Source: Pseudomonadota bacterium | Lineage (GTDB): Bacteria; Pseudomonadota; Gammaproteobacteria; Burkholderiales; Ferrovaceae | Reading direction: 5' to 3' | Assembly: GCA_021805445.1 (NCBI GenBank) | Contig: JAJZFH010000049.1 | Location: 221,839 to 285,838, forward strand | Length of the DNA stretch: 64,000 nt | Shown: positions 18,598 to 27,110 of the stretch, one piece after another | Numbering within the stretch: position 1 is the first letter of the stretch | Layout: each line of letters starts with the position of its first letter | Made by a program: the position numbers and the translations under genes | Notes under the pieces: generated by a model | What the model was told of the DNA's origin: nothing | Databases searched by the model: none | What the model saw: the letters and a program-made list of their open reading frames with translations, nothing else

Positions 18598-21500
18598 TCA
18601 TGGCAGCCAGGCTTTGAGCCAGTCGTCCAGATGATCTTCAAGCATCCAGTGGGTTCTGATGTGTTCACGAATCTCATCCCCAGCCTTTGCCAATGCGTCG
18701 CGATCCGCTATCAATTCACGGATCGTTTTGATCCAGTCTCGGTAACGGTTGGCTACACGCCATGCAGGAATATCGTTTTGATAGGAAACGATATCGGAGC
18801 AGACGACCGGAAATCCCAGAATGCCGTATTCGAGCAGCCTGAGTGTGCTTTTGGCACGATTGAAAGGGTTGTCCTCCAGCGGGGCGATGGCCAAATCGAG
18901 ATCCAGGCTGGCCAACTTGGACGGGTATTCTGACAATGCCACGGCCTGATGGATCTCGCTCATATAAGGCATCAGTGCCTCCGGACACATACCAAAAAAT
19001 ATCCATTCCACCTCGTGGGCAAGATCGCGCACCACATCAACGATCATTTCGAGGTCACCGGTATGACCGATTCCACCCGCCCAGCCGATACGCGGACGAG
19101 CGTTATTGCGTCGTTGAGGTTTGAGCGAGCCCCAGGCCGCATTGTCCAAATAGTTGGGTTGGACACGGATGTCCCCGGCAAGGCCTTGGTATGCCTGTGC
19201 CAAAGGTTCGGTCGAAACAAGAAAACGATCACAGAGCGAGGCGGCCTTGCGCATGAGTTTGGGGATGTTCTTGTGAATATGACTCTTGTGAACGCTTTTG
19301 ATCGGCAAGTTGGTAATCAGATCGTCGAGTTCGAGAACACGAAACGTTTTGATCAACTTGCTCTGTCGCTCCAGCAGAACGAGTCGTTCCTCATCGAACG
19401 GTCGCTGAAACACCATGCTGTCCGGCATGAAGCGCTCGATTTCAGAAGGCTGGAATAGTCGCATGGTTTCCCATCCTTGCACCATTCCCGAGTTGCGCAG
19501 GGCACGCATGGGAGCTATCACACGATATTCGCCGCAACCCTCGCGATCAGATGGGTGGACCAGAATACGGTGTCGCGGCCGCCAACTGATGTCCCAGGTC
19601 AGAGGTACCTGATCCTCGAACTGGACATCGGTACTGCACAAACTGAGATGGCGATTATAGGCCGGATCAAAAGGCAGTTGCGGCAGCCAGCGCTGGTAGA
19701 ACGCCTGCTGCTCATTTTGGAAACGTTTGAGTTTTTCCCCATCCAACTGGGCATCAATAGTGGCCTTCTGGCTGGCAGAGCCCTCATGCAACAGGATGGC
19801 CCAGGGTGTCCAGACGATCAGGTGCCCGCTTTCTCTGATCTTCAGGCAAAGGTCAATGTCATTGTAGGAAACCTTGAATGTCGATTCATCCAGTCCACCC
19901 AGTTGATCATACAGTGACTTGCGTACCAACAGACAAGCACCGGTAACTGCGGAGTAGTTCTGTGTCAGTTGTGCGCGACCGAAATGGCCAGGAAAATTTG
20001 CATCATGTCCGATATAGGGGTGATCAGCGGGTCCGTTCATACCCAGCACCACTCCGGCATGCTGAATCTTCCCATCTGGAAACAGCAACTTGGCACCCAC
20101 TGCGCCGACTTCCGGACGCAGTGAGTGCCCAACCATTTCATCCAGCCAATCCTCGTGTAGTACACCGGTGTCATTATTCAACAGCAACAGCAGTTCCCCG
20201 TTCGCAATTTCGGCGGCACGGTTGTTCATGGCCGAGAAATTGAACACTCCCGGATGACGCAGTACGCGGATGCGCTGACCGGATGCCTCGGGATGGTTGT
20301 CGAGCAGGTCGAGATAGGCACAGGTTTGCGCATCGTCGCTGCCATTGTCGACCACGATGATTTCGTAGGCCGGATAGCGCGTCTTTTCGATGATGGACTC
20401 CAGACAACGACACAGGAGCGGCAACTGGTTGCGTGTCGGAACGATGATCGAAACTTTGGGGGTCCGTTCCCGTTCATAGCGCACGCGAAACGCTGGAGGA
20501 AATGGACCGCGCAGTACGCTTGCGCGGATGTGGAGACGATCCAGATGTCGGGCAAGCGACTGTTCGCAGGATTGGAGCATCTGTTCCATGCTGACCGGTA
20601 TACGGCCGGGGCTGTCCTGGCGGCGGTGGTAGAGCACTTCTGGCACGTGACCGATACCGACATGGCCGACATGTTCCCAGGCGCGCAGCAACAAGTCGTA
20701 TTCCTCTGCCCCAACGGACAACGGATCGAATCCGCCCAACTCGGTGAACAAAGACCGGCGTATCAACATCAAGTTACCGATGTAAGGCATGCTCCGCAGA
20801 AAATCCAGATTGAAATCCGGTTTGCAGTGCGGGGGGGCATGATGACCATCAGCGGAAACCGTGTCTTCATCCGAGTAGATGATCTGCCATTCGGGATGCG
20901 TGTGGGCGGCTTGCGCCAGGCGAAACGTGGCGTCTGCCGCCAGAGTGTCGTCGGCATCGATGACGGCAATCCATTCGCTGTCACCTTGCAACATGACCTG
21001 ATTGAGACTATTGACCAAGGATGTTCCCAGCGTCATCACTTTCCAGCGCGTCGTCAGCCATTGATGGTGCAGGCTGGCGACGCTCAGGGCTGTGGAATCG
21101 GCCTCATGGCGTTTAACCAGCACGAACTCGCAAGAAAATGGCGGCCATTGTACGATGGTTTCCTCGGCCCATCGTTGCTCGGCAGGTGACCAGCGGACGG
21201 ATTCCAACCAGGGTTGCCGGGGAGACGTTGCCTCGAGTTCGGTAGCGGAAATGGCAGGAAGGGTGCCCCCAAAGATAGCAAATTTTCCGCTCAGCGGAAT
21301 CAACGTTTGATAGTCAAACTGGTAATGCTGCTTCAGTCGGGAAGACGCTGCAACATCGCTGACCAATTCGTACAGCAGGCGCAGGCCAAACTGGTTGTGC
21401 CAGAGGGCGTTCTGCTCCGCCAACGCTGTCATCGCCAGGGCAAACATGGGCTCGCTGTCATTCCCGCGCCGGTATTGCACGGCGCTCGGAAATACTTCAA

Positions 21501-22254
21501 TCAGTTGTTCGATGTCATTCAGTTGGCGATAGTTATCCAGAAGAACCAGCGACTCATTACCATGACGGTTGCGTGTTTCCGGACGATTGCCGCTGGCATT
21601 GACCTCATTGTCGCGGACGCGAAAGCGCACCAGCTGTTCCTGCAGGATATGGATCTCGTATTTCAGGCATAGACGCATCCACATATCCAGATCACCGAGT
21701 TGTGGCAACCAGGGTTTGTATACTCCGCAGTCGTCGTAACATGACTTACGGATCAGCACGCTCGGGTGGCACAACGCATTGCCAGCATAGAAAAAACGGT
21801 TGAGCCATTGCTGTCTCGAACGGTTGGGCTGCTGGAAGATCTGAGCATAATAATGCCGGACGTCGTCGAGAGGCTGGCTATCCTCGCCGATGGCGCGTGC
21901 ATGGGTAAATACAGCACCGATCTCCGGATGCTTCTGGAGAAAGGCGTACTGCCGTTCCAGTTTGTGAGGTTCCCATACATCATCGGAGTGATGTATGGCG
22001 ATGTACGAACCCTCGGTCATTTCGTTGATGGCGCGGTTTATGCCGTAAAATCCTCGTCGGCGCTCTTCATTTCGGAACGCCCGGATGCGCGGATCACGGT
22101 AACTTTGTATGATGTCCCAGGAACGATCTGTCGAAAAATCGTCCCAAACGATGAGTTCGAATTCGCGGAAACTTTGCGCCAGGACACTATCGATGGTCTC
22201 GGCAATGTATTTTTCGTGATTGAACGAGGTCAGAACGACCGATATTTCTGGCAT
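18598..22254 (-). CDS. Giant multidomain glycosyltransferase (two to three GT2-type units plus GT4-like C-terminus)
   Basis: This is a 1218-residue protein without obvious membrane spans. Residues 1-230 form a GT2 domain (ISVVLTSFNHEKYI, DDFSTD, HHSDD). Residues about 350-590 hold a partial second GT-A unit (AVIDADDTL, IIYSDEDT). About 610-880 is a complete GT2 domain (VSIIVPTRNQ, VDNGSDD, LLLNNDTG). The last 300 residues look GT-B/GT4-like (RIGWAGGIGHTGDL, LRLLEYGILGFPVVCSD). Such fusions build surface polysaccharides by adding several sugars in turn. It is the last gene of the operon, 18 bases after the WbqC-like gene, with AGGAGAT before the ATG. Its stop is followed in frame by the EAL remnant. 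Confidence 0.85.
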   Translation of the reverse strand: MPEISVVLTSFNHEKYIAETIDSVLAQSFREFELIVWDDFSTDRSWDIIQSYRDPRIRAFRNEERRRGFYGINRAINEMTEGSYIAIHHSDDVWEPHKLERQYAFLQKHPEIGAVFTHARAIGEDSQPLDDVRHYYAQIFQQPNRSRQQWLNRFFYAGNALCHPSVLIRKSCYDDCGVYKPWLPQLGDLDMWMRLCLKYEIHILQEQLVRFRVRDNEVNASGNRPETRNRHGNESLVLLDNYRQLNDIEQLIEVFPSAVQYRRGNDSEPMFALAMTALAEQNALWHNQFGLRLLYELVSDVAASSRLKQHYQFDYQTLIPLSGKFAIFGGTLPAISATELEATSPRQPWLESVRWSPAEQRWAEETIVQWPPFSCEFVLVKRHEADSTALSVASLHHQWLTTRWKVMTLGTSLVNSLNQVMLQGDSEWIAVIDADDTLAADATFRLAQAAHTHPEWQIIYSDEDTVSADGHHAPPHCKPDFNLDFLRSMPYIGNLMLIRRSLFTELGGFDPLSVGAEEYDLLLRAWEHVGHVGIGHVPEVLYHRRQDSPGRIPVSMEQMLQSCEQSLARHLDRLHIRASVLRGPFPPAFRVRYERERTPKVSIIVPTRNQLPLLCRCLESIIEKTRYPAYEIIVVDNGSDDAQTCAYLDLLDNHPEASGQRIRVLRHPGVFNFSAMNNRAAEIANGELLLLLNNDTGVLHEDWLDEMVGHSLRPEVGAVGAKLLFPDGKIQHAGVVLGMNGPADHPYIGHDANFPGHFGRAQLTQNYSAVTGACLLVRKSLYDQLGGLDESTFKVSYNDIDLCLKIRESGHLIVWTPWAILLHEGSASQKATIDAQLDGEKLKRFQNEQQAFYQRWLPQLPFDPAYNRHLSLCSTDVQFEDQVPLTWDISWRPRHRILVHPSDREGCGEYRVIAPMRALRNSGMVQGWETMRLFQPSEIERFMPDSMVFQRPFDEERLVLLERQSKLIKTFRVLELDDLITNLPIKSVHKSHIHKNIPKLMRKAASLCDRFLVSTEPLAQAYQGLAGDIRVQPNYLDNAAWGSLKPQRRNNARPRIGWAGGIGHTGDLEMIVDVVRDLAHEVEWIFFGMCPEALMPYMSEIHQAVALSEYPSKLASLDLDLAIAPLEDNPFNRAKSTLRLLEYGILGFPVVCSDIVSYQNDIPAWRVANRYRDWIKTIRELIADRDALAKAGDEIREHIRTHWMLEDHLDDWLKAWLP

Positions 22255-22272
22255 AACGGATATCTCCTAGTT

Positions 22273-23013
22273 TCATTCATTACCCGTGGCCGACTCGATG
22301 ACGACATGCTCGCGTGCGGCACGGGAGACGGCATCGGGTGAATTCCACATCAGTATGTCGAGTATCGACAGATAGGGTTCATAACGATAGCCTATTGTGC
22401 GATAAGAAAATTCCGTGAATTTGGCATAGTAGAGATCAATCCCTCGTTCGGCGAAGCGAGTCCGGTCGAACAGCGCTTTTCCGCTGGATGGGTTAAGGTA
22501 ACTGCTCGCCCCAAGCCGACTACAGATTTCGAGAGCCCATTCGCCCGGTCCCAGCGCAGCGGGCAGGTCAAGGTTCATTTCCGAACAGATGCGATAGCGG
22601 AACGGAAGATTCAGGTAACGACAAACAGCAGCGAGTCCTCTTACATCGAGCCGCACCAATGAATCATCGTCGTCGTCAAAAGTTTCTTCCAGCAGATTCA
22701 GCACAGCATCGTAATAGGGCGCCTTGCGCTTGTAGTGACTCAGTTTTCCCTGCACATTTTCCCGTGCCTTGACTGGGTCAAGAATCTTCGCTTCATGGGT
22801 TTTGATGGAAATCGAACCGTTGGCGAGAGGGATGCTCACATATTGCCATCCATCGTTCGGGTGCAGAATGCGGTTACGGTTCATCCAGGTTTTTGGCGTG
22901 TACTGGGTGATATCGAAAATCAGCCAATCGTCCACAGCAGAAATCAGCGAAAAATGTCCCAAATAGGGGAAAAAATAGGGTTGCATGATGCCGAGCCCAT
23001 GCTTATGCGTCAT
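22273..23013 (-). CDS. WbqC-like family protein
   Basis: This is a 246-residue protein with the WbqC hallmark near the start, IMQPYFFPYLGHF, then DDWLIFD and WMNRNRI. WbqC-like proteins occur in O-antigen and capsule clusters, usually beside aminotransferases, and their biochemical role is not settled; a link to N-acylation of sugars has been suggested. The start overlaps the end of the preceding DegT-like gene by 11 bases. A later ATG would begin exactly at the hallmark and lose eight residues. A run of aspartates near residue 120 is the only odd feature. Confidence 0.85.
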   Translation of the reverse strand: MTHKHGLGIMQPYFFPYLGHFSLISAVDDWLIFDITQYTPKTWMNRNRILHPNDGWQYVSIPLANGSISIKTHEAKILDPVKARENVQGKLSHYKRKAPYYDAVLNLLEETFDDDDDSLVRLDVRGLAAVCRYLNLPFRYRICSEMNLDLPAALGPGEWALEICSRLGASSYLNPSSGKALFDRTRFAERGIDLYYAKFTEFSYRTIGYRYEPYLSILDILMWNSPDAVSRAAREHVVIESATGNE

Positions 23014-24169
23014 GCCGACTCCGCAAGGTGGGTGCTGCGCGCTGAATGCGCGCCAGAAGTTCACACAGCCGTTCGATATCGGCGTTCGTGACATGCGCAC
23101 CCAGCGGCAACTCCAGGCAGGAGGCATGCAGGTGACTGGCATTGGACAGGTTCACTTCTGTGCCGAGGAGAATGCCCTGGGGAAAACCTCGTCGGGCATA
23201 TACTTTTTCTGCTGCCAGCACATCGATGAGCCGGTCGCGGGACAGGCCATAGACCCGCTGATCGATGATCACGATCAGGTGTTGCCAGTTGGATTGAATC
23301 ACGCCGGATGGTTCGTGGAGTGTCAACCCCTCGATCCCGGAGGACAATCCGCGGATATAGGCCGTGCGCAACATGCGATTATGGGCCTGGTGGGCGGGAA
23401 AATCGTCGAGATTCATGAGCGCGATGGCGGCCTGTGCTTCGGACAAGCGTGCATTGGCCACGCGAACGATACGCGCCGGTTGCTCCAGCCCATAACTTGG
23501 ACGAATGCTGCACGCGCGCAACGCCAATTCGTCGTCGTGGGTGGCAATGCAGCCGCCATCTCCCGCTCCAAGGATCATATCCGCATGAAATGAGAAGATT
23601 TCGGCATCGCCGGAGCCCCCTACCGGACCGGTAGGGAGAGTGCAACCGAAGGCATGAGCCGAATCGAAAATCAATCGGATCCCCTGTGTATCGGCTATCT
23701 GCTGCAGCCGTCCGATATCGCACGCTCCTCCCCACACATTGACTGCCAGAATGGCCGATACGCGTTCATCGATCAACGCAACGACTTGTCGGGTGTCGAG
23801 ATGATGAGTCCGTTGGTCAACATCGCACCATACCGGTTCGAGTCCGGCCCATCGCAATGCCTGAATGGCAGCCGGGTGGACGAAAGCCGGAACGATCACC
23901 TTGCCGTGTAGTTGCAGCGCATCGATTGCAACCATCAGCCCGAGCATGGCGTTACTGGTACAAATGACATGACGAACCCCGAGAAATGCCTGCAGCCTCG
24001 TTTCTAGTTGCTCATGCAAAGGACCATCGTTGTTGTAATACTGCCGTTCGAAAATGCCAGCGAAGGCGTCCCGGTAACGCGCGCGGTCCGGAAATCGGTT
24101 CTGTCCGCAGGACAGCGGATTCTGGAACAGAGGAGGAGCCCCGGTCAAGGCAAATGAACCGAGTCTCAT
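23003..24169 (-). CDS. DegT/DnrJ/EryC1/StrS-family protein lacking the PLP lysine
   Basis: This 388-residue protein has the full fold-type I sugar aminotransferase layout: a phosphate-binding TSNAMLGLMV region, and LIFDSAHAFG with the Asp that contacts the pyridine nitrogen. The usual H-A-x-K segment reads SFHADMILGAGDGG, so Met198 stands where the internal-aldimine lysine should be. Related proteins in this operon keep the lysine (K204 and K186). It could be a non-transaminating relative, such as the dehydratase ColD, which uses histidine at this place. It could also be a structural partner or an inactive enzyme. Start and stop overlap both neighbours. Confidence 0.83.
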   Translation of the reverse strand: MRLGSFALTGAPPLFQNPLSCGQNRFPDRARYRDAFAGIFERQYYNNDGPLHEQLETRLQAFLGVRHVICTSNAMLGLMVAIDALQLHGKVIVPAFVHPAAIQALRWAGLEPVWCDVDQRTHHLDTRQVVALIDERVSAILAVNVWGGACDIGRLQQIADTQGIRLIFDSAHAFGCTLPTGPVGGSGDAEIFSFHADMILGAGDGGCIATHDDELALRACSIRPSYGLEQPARIVRVANARLSEAQAAIALMNLDDFPAHQAHNRMLRTAYIRGLSSGIEGLTLHEPSGVIQSNWQHLIVIIDQRVYGLSRDRLIDVLAAEKVYARRGFPQGILLGTEVNLSNASHLHASCLELPLGAHVTNADIERLCELLARIQRAAPTLRSRHDA

Positions 24170-25377
24170 GCGATGACCTGACTATGCAGCCGTGCGCCGA
24201 TCGGTTCTGCCTGTGCGGCGATGAAAACCAGAATATCCACGATATGTCCGATGTCCTGATTGCTGACCAAATGGCCGCAAGGCAAGTTCATGAACCGTTC
24301 AGCCAACCATTCGGTGGCGGGGAGCGGCGGGGCAATGAAAGCAAAATCCATGGGTTTGCAATGCAAAGGGGGTGCGTAGTATGCCCTGGCGAGAATTCGT
24401 TCGGCATTCAGTATGTGAATAGTCTCTTCCCGTGACAAGGGCCAGTCGTCAAGCAGTTCCACCACGATGTTCTTGTAAGCCGTTGCATGCTGTTCATCGA
24501 AGGCAACCAGGCGTATGCCAGATACCTGGGCCAGTCCACTTTGGTAGGTGCGATAGCGTTCCCGGTTACGCCGGACCTGATGTTCCACATCATCCAGGCT
24601 TGCCAGTGCCAAGGCCGCGTGCATACCGTTCAGGCAGGCATTCATACCGTATGCAAGTACCACATTACCGCTTTCGTCCATACCGTAATGACGCAGGGAT
24701 GCCAATTGCTGCGCCAGTTTTGCATCCTGGGTGGTGATGTAACCGCCACCGAAACCGTTGAGCAACTTACAAGCATGCAGTGAAAAAGCCTCAGCGTGGC
24801 CCTGACTACCTATTCTCCCCTCCGGGACGGCTTCGTACACTGATTCGACAGAATCGAAGAGCAGTGGCAAGTTCCGTTCATGGGCGAGTTGAACCAATCC
24901 CCGTACATCACAACAATTGACGATGGGGTGAGGGGCCAGTATCAGCGCCGTATTGTCGTTGATATGGGCGGTCACGGTTGCCGCGCTTATCGACAGCGTA
25001 TCAAGGTCCACATCACAGAAATGGGGTATGAGTCCCAGCCAGGCGACGATATCAGGCATACGGCGATAGGTCAGCGAGGGCATGATGATTTCGCGCTTGC
25101 CTGGAACAGCCAGCGCGGCAATAGTCAAGGCCAGTGCCCAGAATCCGCTGCAGAAGGTGATGCAATGGGCCACTCGATGAAACTCGGCCAACCGGCGTTC
25201 GAGCAACTGTACCGTTGGACCACCGTCGATATATCGCTGCGCCTGCAGGAACAGATCCGAATAGGCCATAAACTGTTCAAAATTGGGTTGTAGCAGGTTG
25301 GATGTGGATTTGGCAATGGCAAAAACCGGCCTGCCGCCAAAAATGGCCAGGTCGTCAACTTGAATCTTCCCGTGCAT
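24166..25377 (-). CDS. DegT/DnrJ/EryC1/StrS-family sugar aminotransferase
   Basis: This is a 403-residue PLP enzyme. Asp in LLFDSVESV and Lys204 in SLHACKLLNGFGGGY are the expected cofactor contacts. Such enzymes transfer an amino group from glutamate to a keto-sugar nucleotide. The sugar cannot be told, and no dehydratase or epimerase lies in the cluster, so its substrate must come from elsewhere. It ends in an ATGA overlap with the lysine-less paralogue, which suggests the two are made in equal amounts and might form a heteromer. Confidence 0.85.
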   Translation of the reverse strand: MHGKIQVDDLAIFGGRPVFAIAKSTSNLLQPNFEQFMAYSDLFLQAQRYIDGGPTVQLLERRLAEFHRVAHCITFCSGFWALALTIAALAVPGKREIIMPSLTYRRMPDIVAWLGLIPHFCDVDLDTLSISAATVTAHINDNTALILAPHPIVNCCDVRGLVQLAHERNLPLLFDSVESVYEAVPEGRIGSQGHAEAFSLHACKLLNGFGGGYITTQDAKLAQQLASLRHYGMDESGNVVLAYGMNACLNGMHAALALASLDDVEHQVRRNRERYRTYQSGLAQVSGIRLVAFDEQHATAYKNIVVELLDDWPLSREETIHILNAERILARAYYAPPLHCKPMDFAFIAPPLPATEWLAERFMNLPCGHLVSNQDIGHIVDILVFIAAQAEPIGARLHSQVIA

Positions 25378-25382
25378 GGTGT

Positions 25383-26090
25383 TCAGCCCTGACGAGTCAG
25401 CGTGACATCGTAGCGGTAGTGCGAGGCATAAAACTCAGGCGGCATGATCGAAAACACCGTCTGCCAACCAGCGGCATCTGCCAGTTGTGCGAAGGCTTCG
25501 CGCGTGCGCCACGCACCCAGTGCCGTGCCAGGATCGGATAGTTCGTCTTCGCCGGGCATACGATGGGTAAAAAAATCGGTGATGCGCGCGCGATCCGGCA
25601 GGTTGCCGATGAATATCCGTTCCAGTCGAGTGAATCGTCTGTACAACATGGTCAGGATGTGCGAAATGTCTTGATCGCCAAAATACTGGAATCCGGCGTA
25701 ACACAGTGCGCGCGTGAAACGTTCCGGTTGCGATTCCTGGGTTATGCATTCGATCCCGCCTCGTACTTCGAACCGATGGTTGGGCAGGCGCTCGAAATGC
25801 TTTTTGGCTACGGAAATCAGGTAGTCTGAAATGTCGGTGCCAAGATAGCCACGACAAGCATCGAACAGTTGAACCGATAGAAGGCCGTTGCCACACGCCA
25901 GTTCGATCAGTACGTCATCGGGCTGCAACTGCAGCCCATTGTGGATGGCTTCCATGATCATGCGCAGTTGTGCATCGGACATTGGTTCGTCATGAACCGT
26001 GCGACGCGTCTGCCTAAGGAAGTCATCCGGGGCGCAGGTCCTGGCGTGCGCGTCATAACTGAATTTTGCATGGGTCTGTGTCGTACTCAT
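25383..26090 (-). CDS. Class I SAM-dependent methyltransferase
   Basis: This 235-residue enzyme has motif I as VLIELACGNGLLS, an acidic GTDIS strand end in place of motif II, and a post-I region typical of Methyltransf_25/11-type enzymes. The start is the ATG, since the slightly longer frame begins at TTG. The gene sits between two PLP-fold genes in the glycan operon, so methylation of a sugar or sugar precursor is likely, but the acceptor is not known. Confidence 0.8.
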   Translation of the reverse strand: MSTTQTHAKFSYDAHARTCAPDDFLRQTRRTVHDEPMSDAQLRMIMEAIHNGLQLQPDDVLIELACGNGLLSVQLFDACRGYLGTDISDYLISVAKKHFERLPNHRFEVRGGIECITQESQPERFTRALCYAGFQYFGDQDISHILTMLYRRFTRLERIFIGNLPDRARITDFFTHRMPGEDELSDPGTALGAWRTREAFAQLADAAGWQTVFSIMPPEFYASHYRYDVTLTRQG

Positions 26091-26105
26091 GACCAATCCG
26101 TCCTG

Positions 26106-27110
26106 TCAGGGGTGATGGGGCCGCAATACATCCAGGATGTGCCGCGCGAGAACATCTGTACGAGGTGGGTCCAAACGCTGGTCGACAGGCAAAAACAACG
26201 TATCCTGCGCCAGTGCCGCTTCGATGCTACCCGGCTTGAGCCGGGGCAGGACGTCGGGCCAGTAGGTAGCGGTGAAAATATTCTGAGCTGTGAGTTGTGC
26301 CTTGATGGCTGCCACATCGATTCCCCTTAACACCAGTGGATAGCATAGTGGTATATCGTCGTCTGTCGGCAACCACTGTATGGCATTCATGGAGTTCAAC
26401 CGTTGCGCGATGATAGCAAAATTGTCGCGACGGCGTGATCTGACCTGTTGCCAGTCGATGCTGCGAATCAGCCTGTGGGTCAATCGTGACATGGTCAATG
26501 GAGGAAGGTTTTGAAGCGAGTTGCGCGCTTCCTGGAAAGCCGCATAACCTTCGCGCGCAGAGCAGGAAGCGCGCAACAACAGGTATCTCATACGTTCGAA
26601 CGATCCCTGATCTTCCACAGAAGGCGCAGTGATGGGCAGCGCGGGCGAATGCAACAGTAGCCCACCATCGGGCAGACCGGCAAACTTTCGCGGCGAGTAG
26701 ATGGTGGCCAACACGCCTGTGTGAGGAGCGAATAATGCCTGACTGTTGTCGATGATCAGGTGCTCGAGAGGATAGTGAGTCTGCAGCCGTCTTACCACCG
26801 ACTGGCACAGGCCGAAGTAGTTGACATAAAGTACGATTTCACCATCAGACAATGTGTCGGGCAGATCGGATGGATGAAGGGAATCATCAAGGCTGTAGGT
26901 GCAGATTTCGATACCGGCAGCATCAGCCGCATGCAGTACCGAATCGCAGACGTAGGCTGGCATCCATACACGGTGAAGGCCTTGGCATTCAAATACTGCG
27001 CGGAGTGCGGAGCGTGCCGACTGATAATGCACGGCTTGCGGATATAAAGCCCCATGTTCCGGCAAGTCGAGACCGAAATAACCACCAATTTCTTCCCTCG
27101 GATTGTTCAT
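26106..27110 (-). CDS. Divergent PLP-dependent aminotransferase-like protein
   Basis: This 334-residue protein is shorter than the DegT neighbours but keeps their skeleton. The N-terminal YQSARSALRAVF segment corresponds to the phosphate-binding helix. LIIDNSQALF supplies the pyridine-nitrogen Asp, and YSPRKFAGLPDGG carries the likely cofactor lysine K142. It appears to belong to a less studied PLP-fold group found in polysaccharide clusters. Its start overlaps the stop of the DegT gene upstream (ATGA). The reaction is unknown. Confidence 0.7.
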   Translation of the reverse strand: MNNPREEIGGYFGLDLPEHGALYPQAVHYQSARSALRAVFECQGLHRVWMPAYVCDSVLHAADAAGIEICTYSLDDSLHPSDLPDTLSDGEIVLYVNYFGLCQSVVRRLQTHYPLEHLIIDNSQALFAPHTGVLATIYSPRKFAGLPDGGLLLHSPALPITAPSVEDQGSFERMRYLLLRASCSAREGYAAFQEARNSLQNLPPLTMSRLTHRLIRSIDWQQVRSRRRDNFAIIAQRLNSMNAIQWLPTDDDIPLCYPLVLRGIDVAAIKAQLTAQNIFTATYWPDVLPRLKPGSIEAALAQDTLFLPVDQRLDPPRTDVLARHILDVLRPHHP

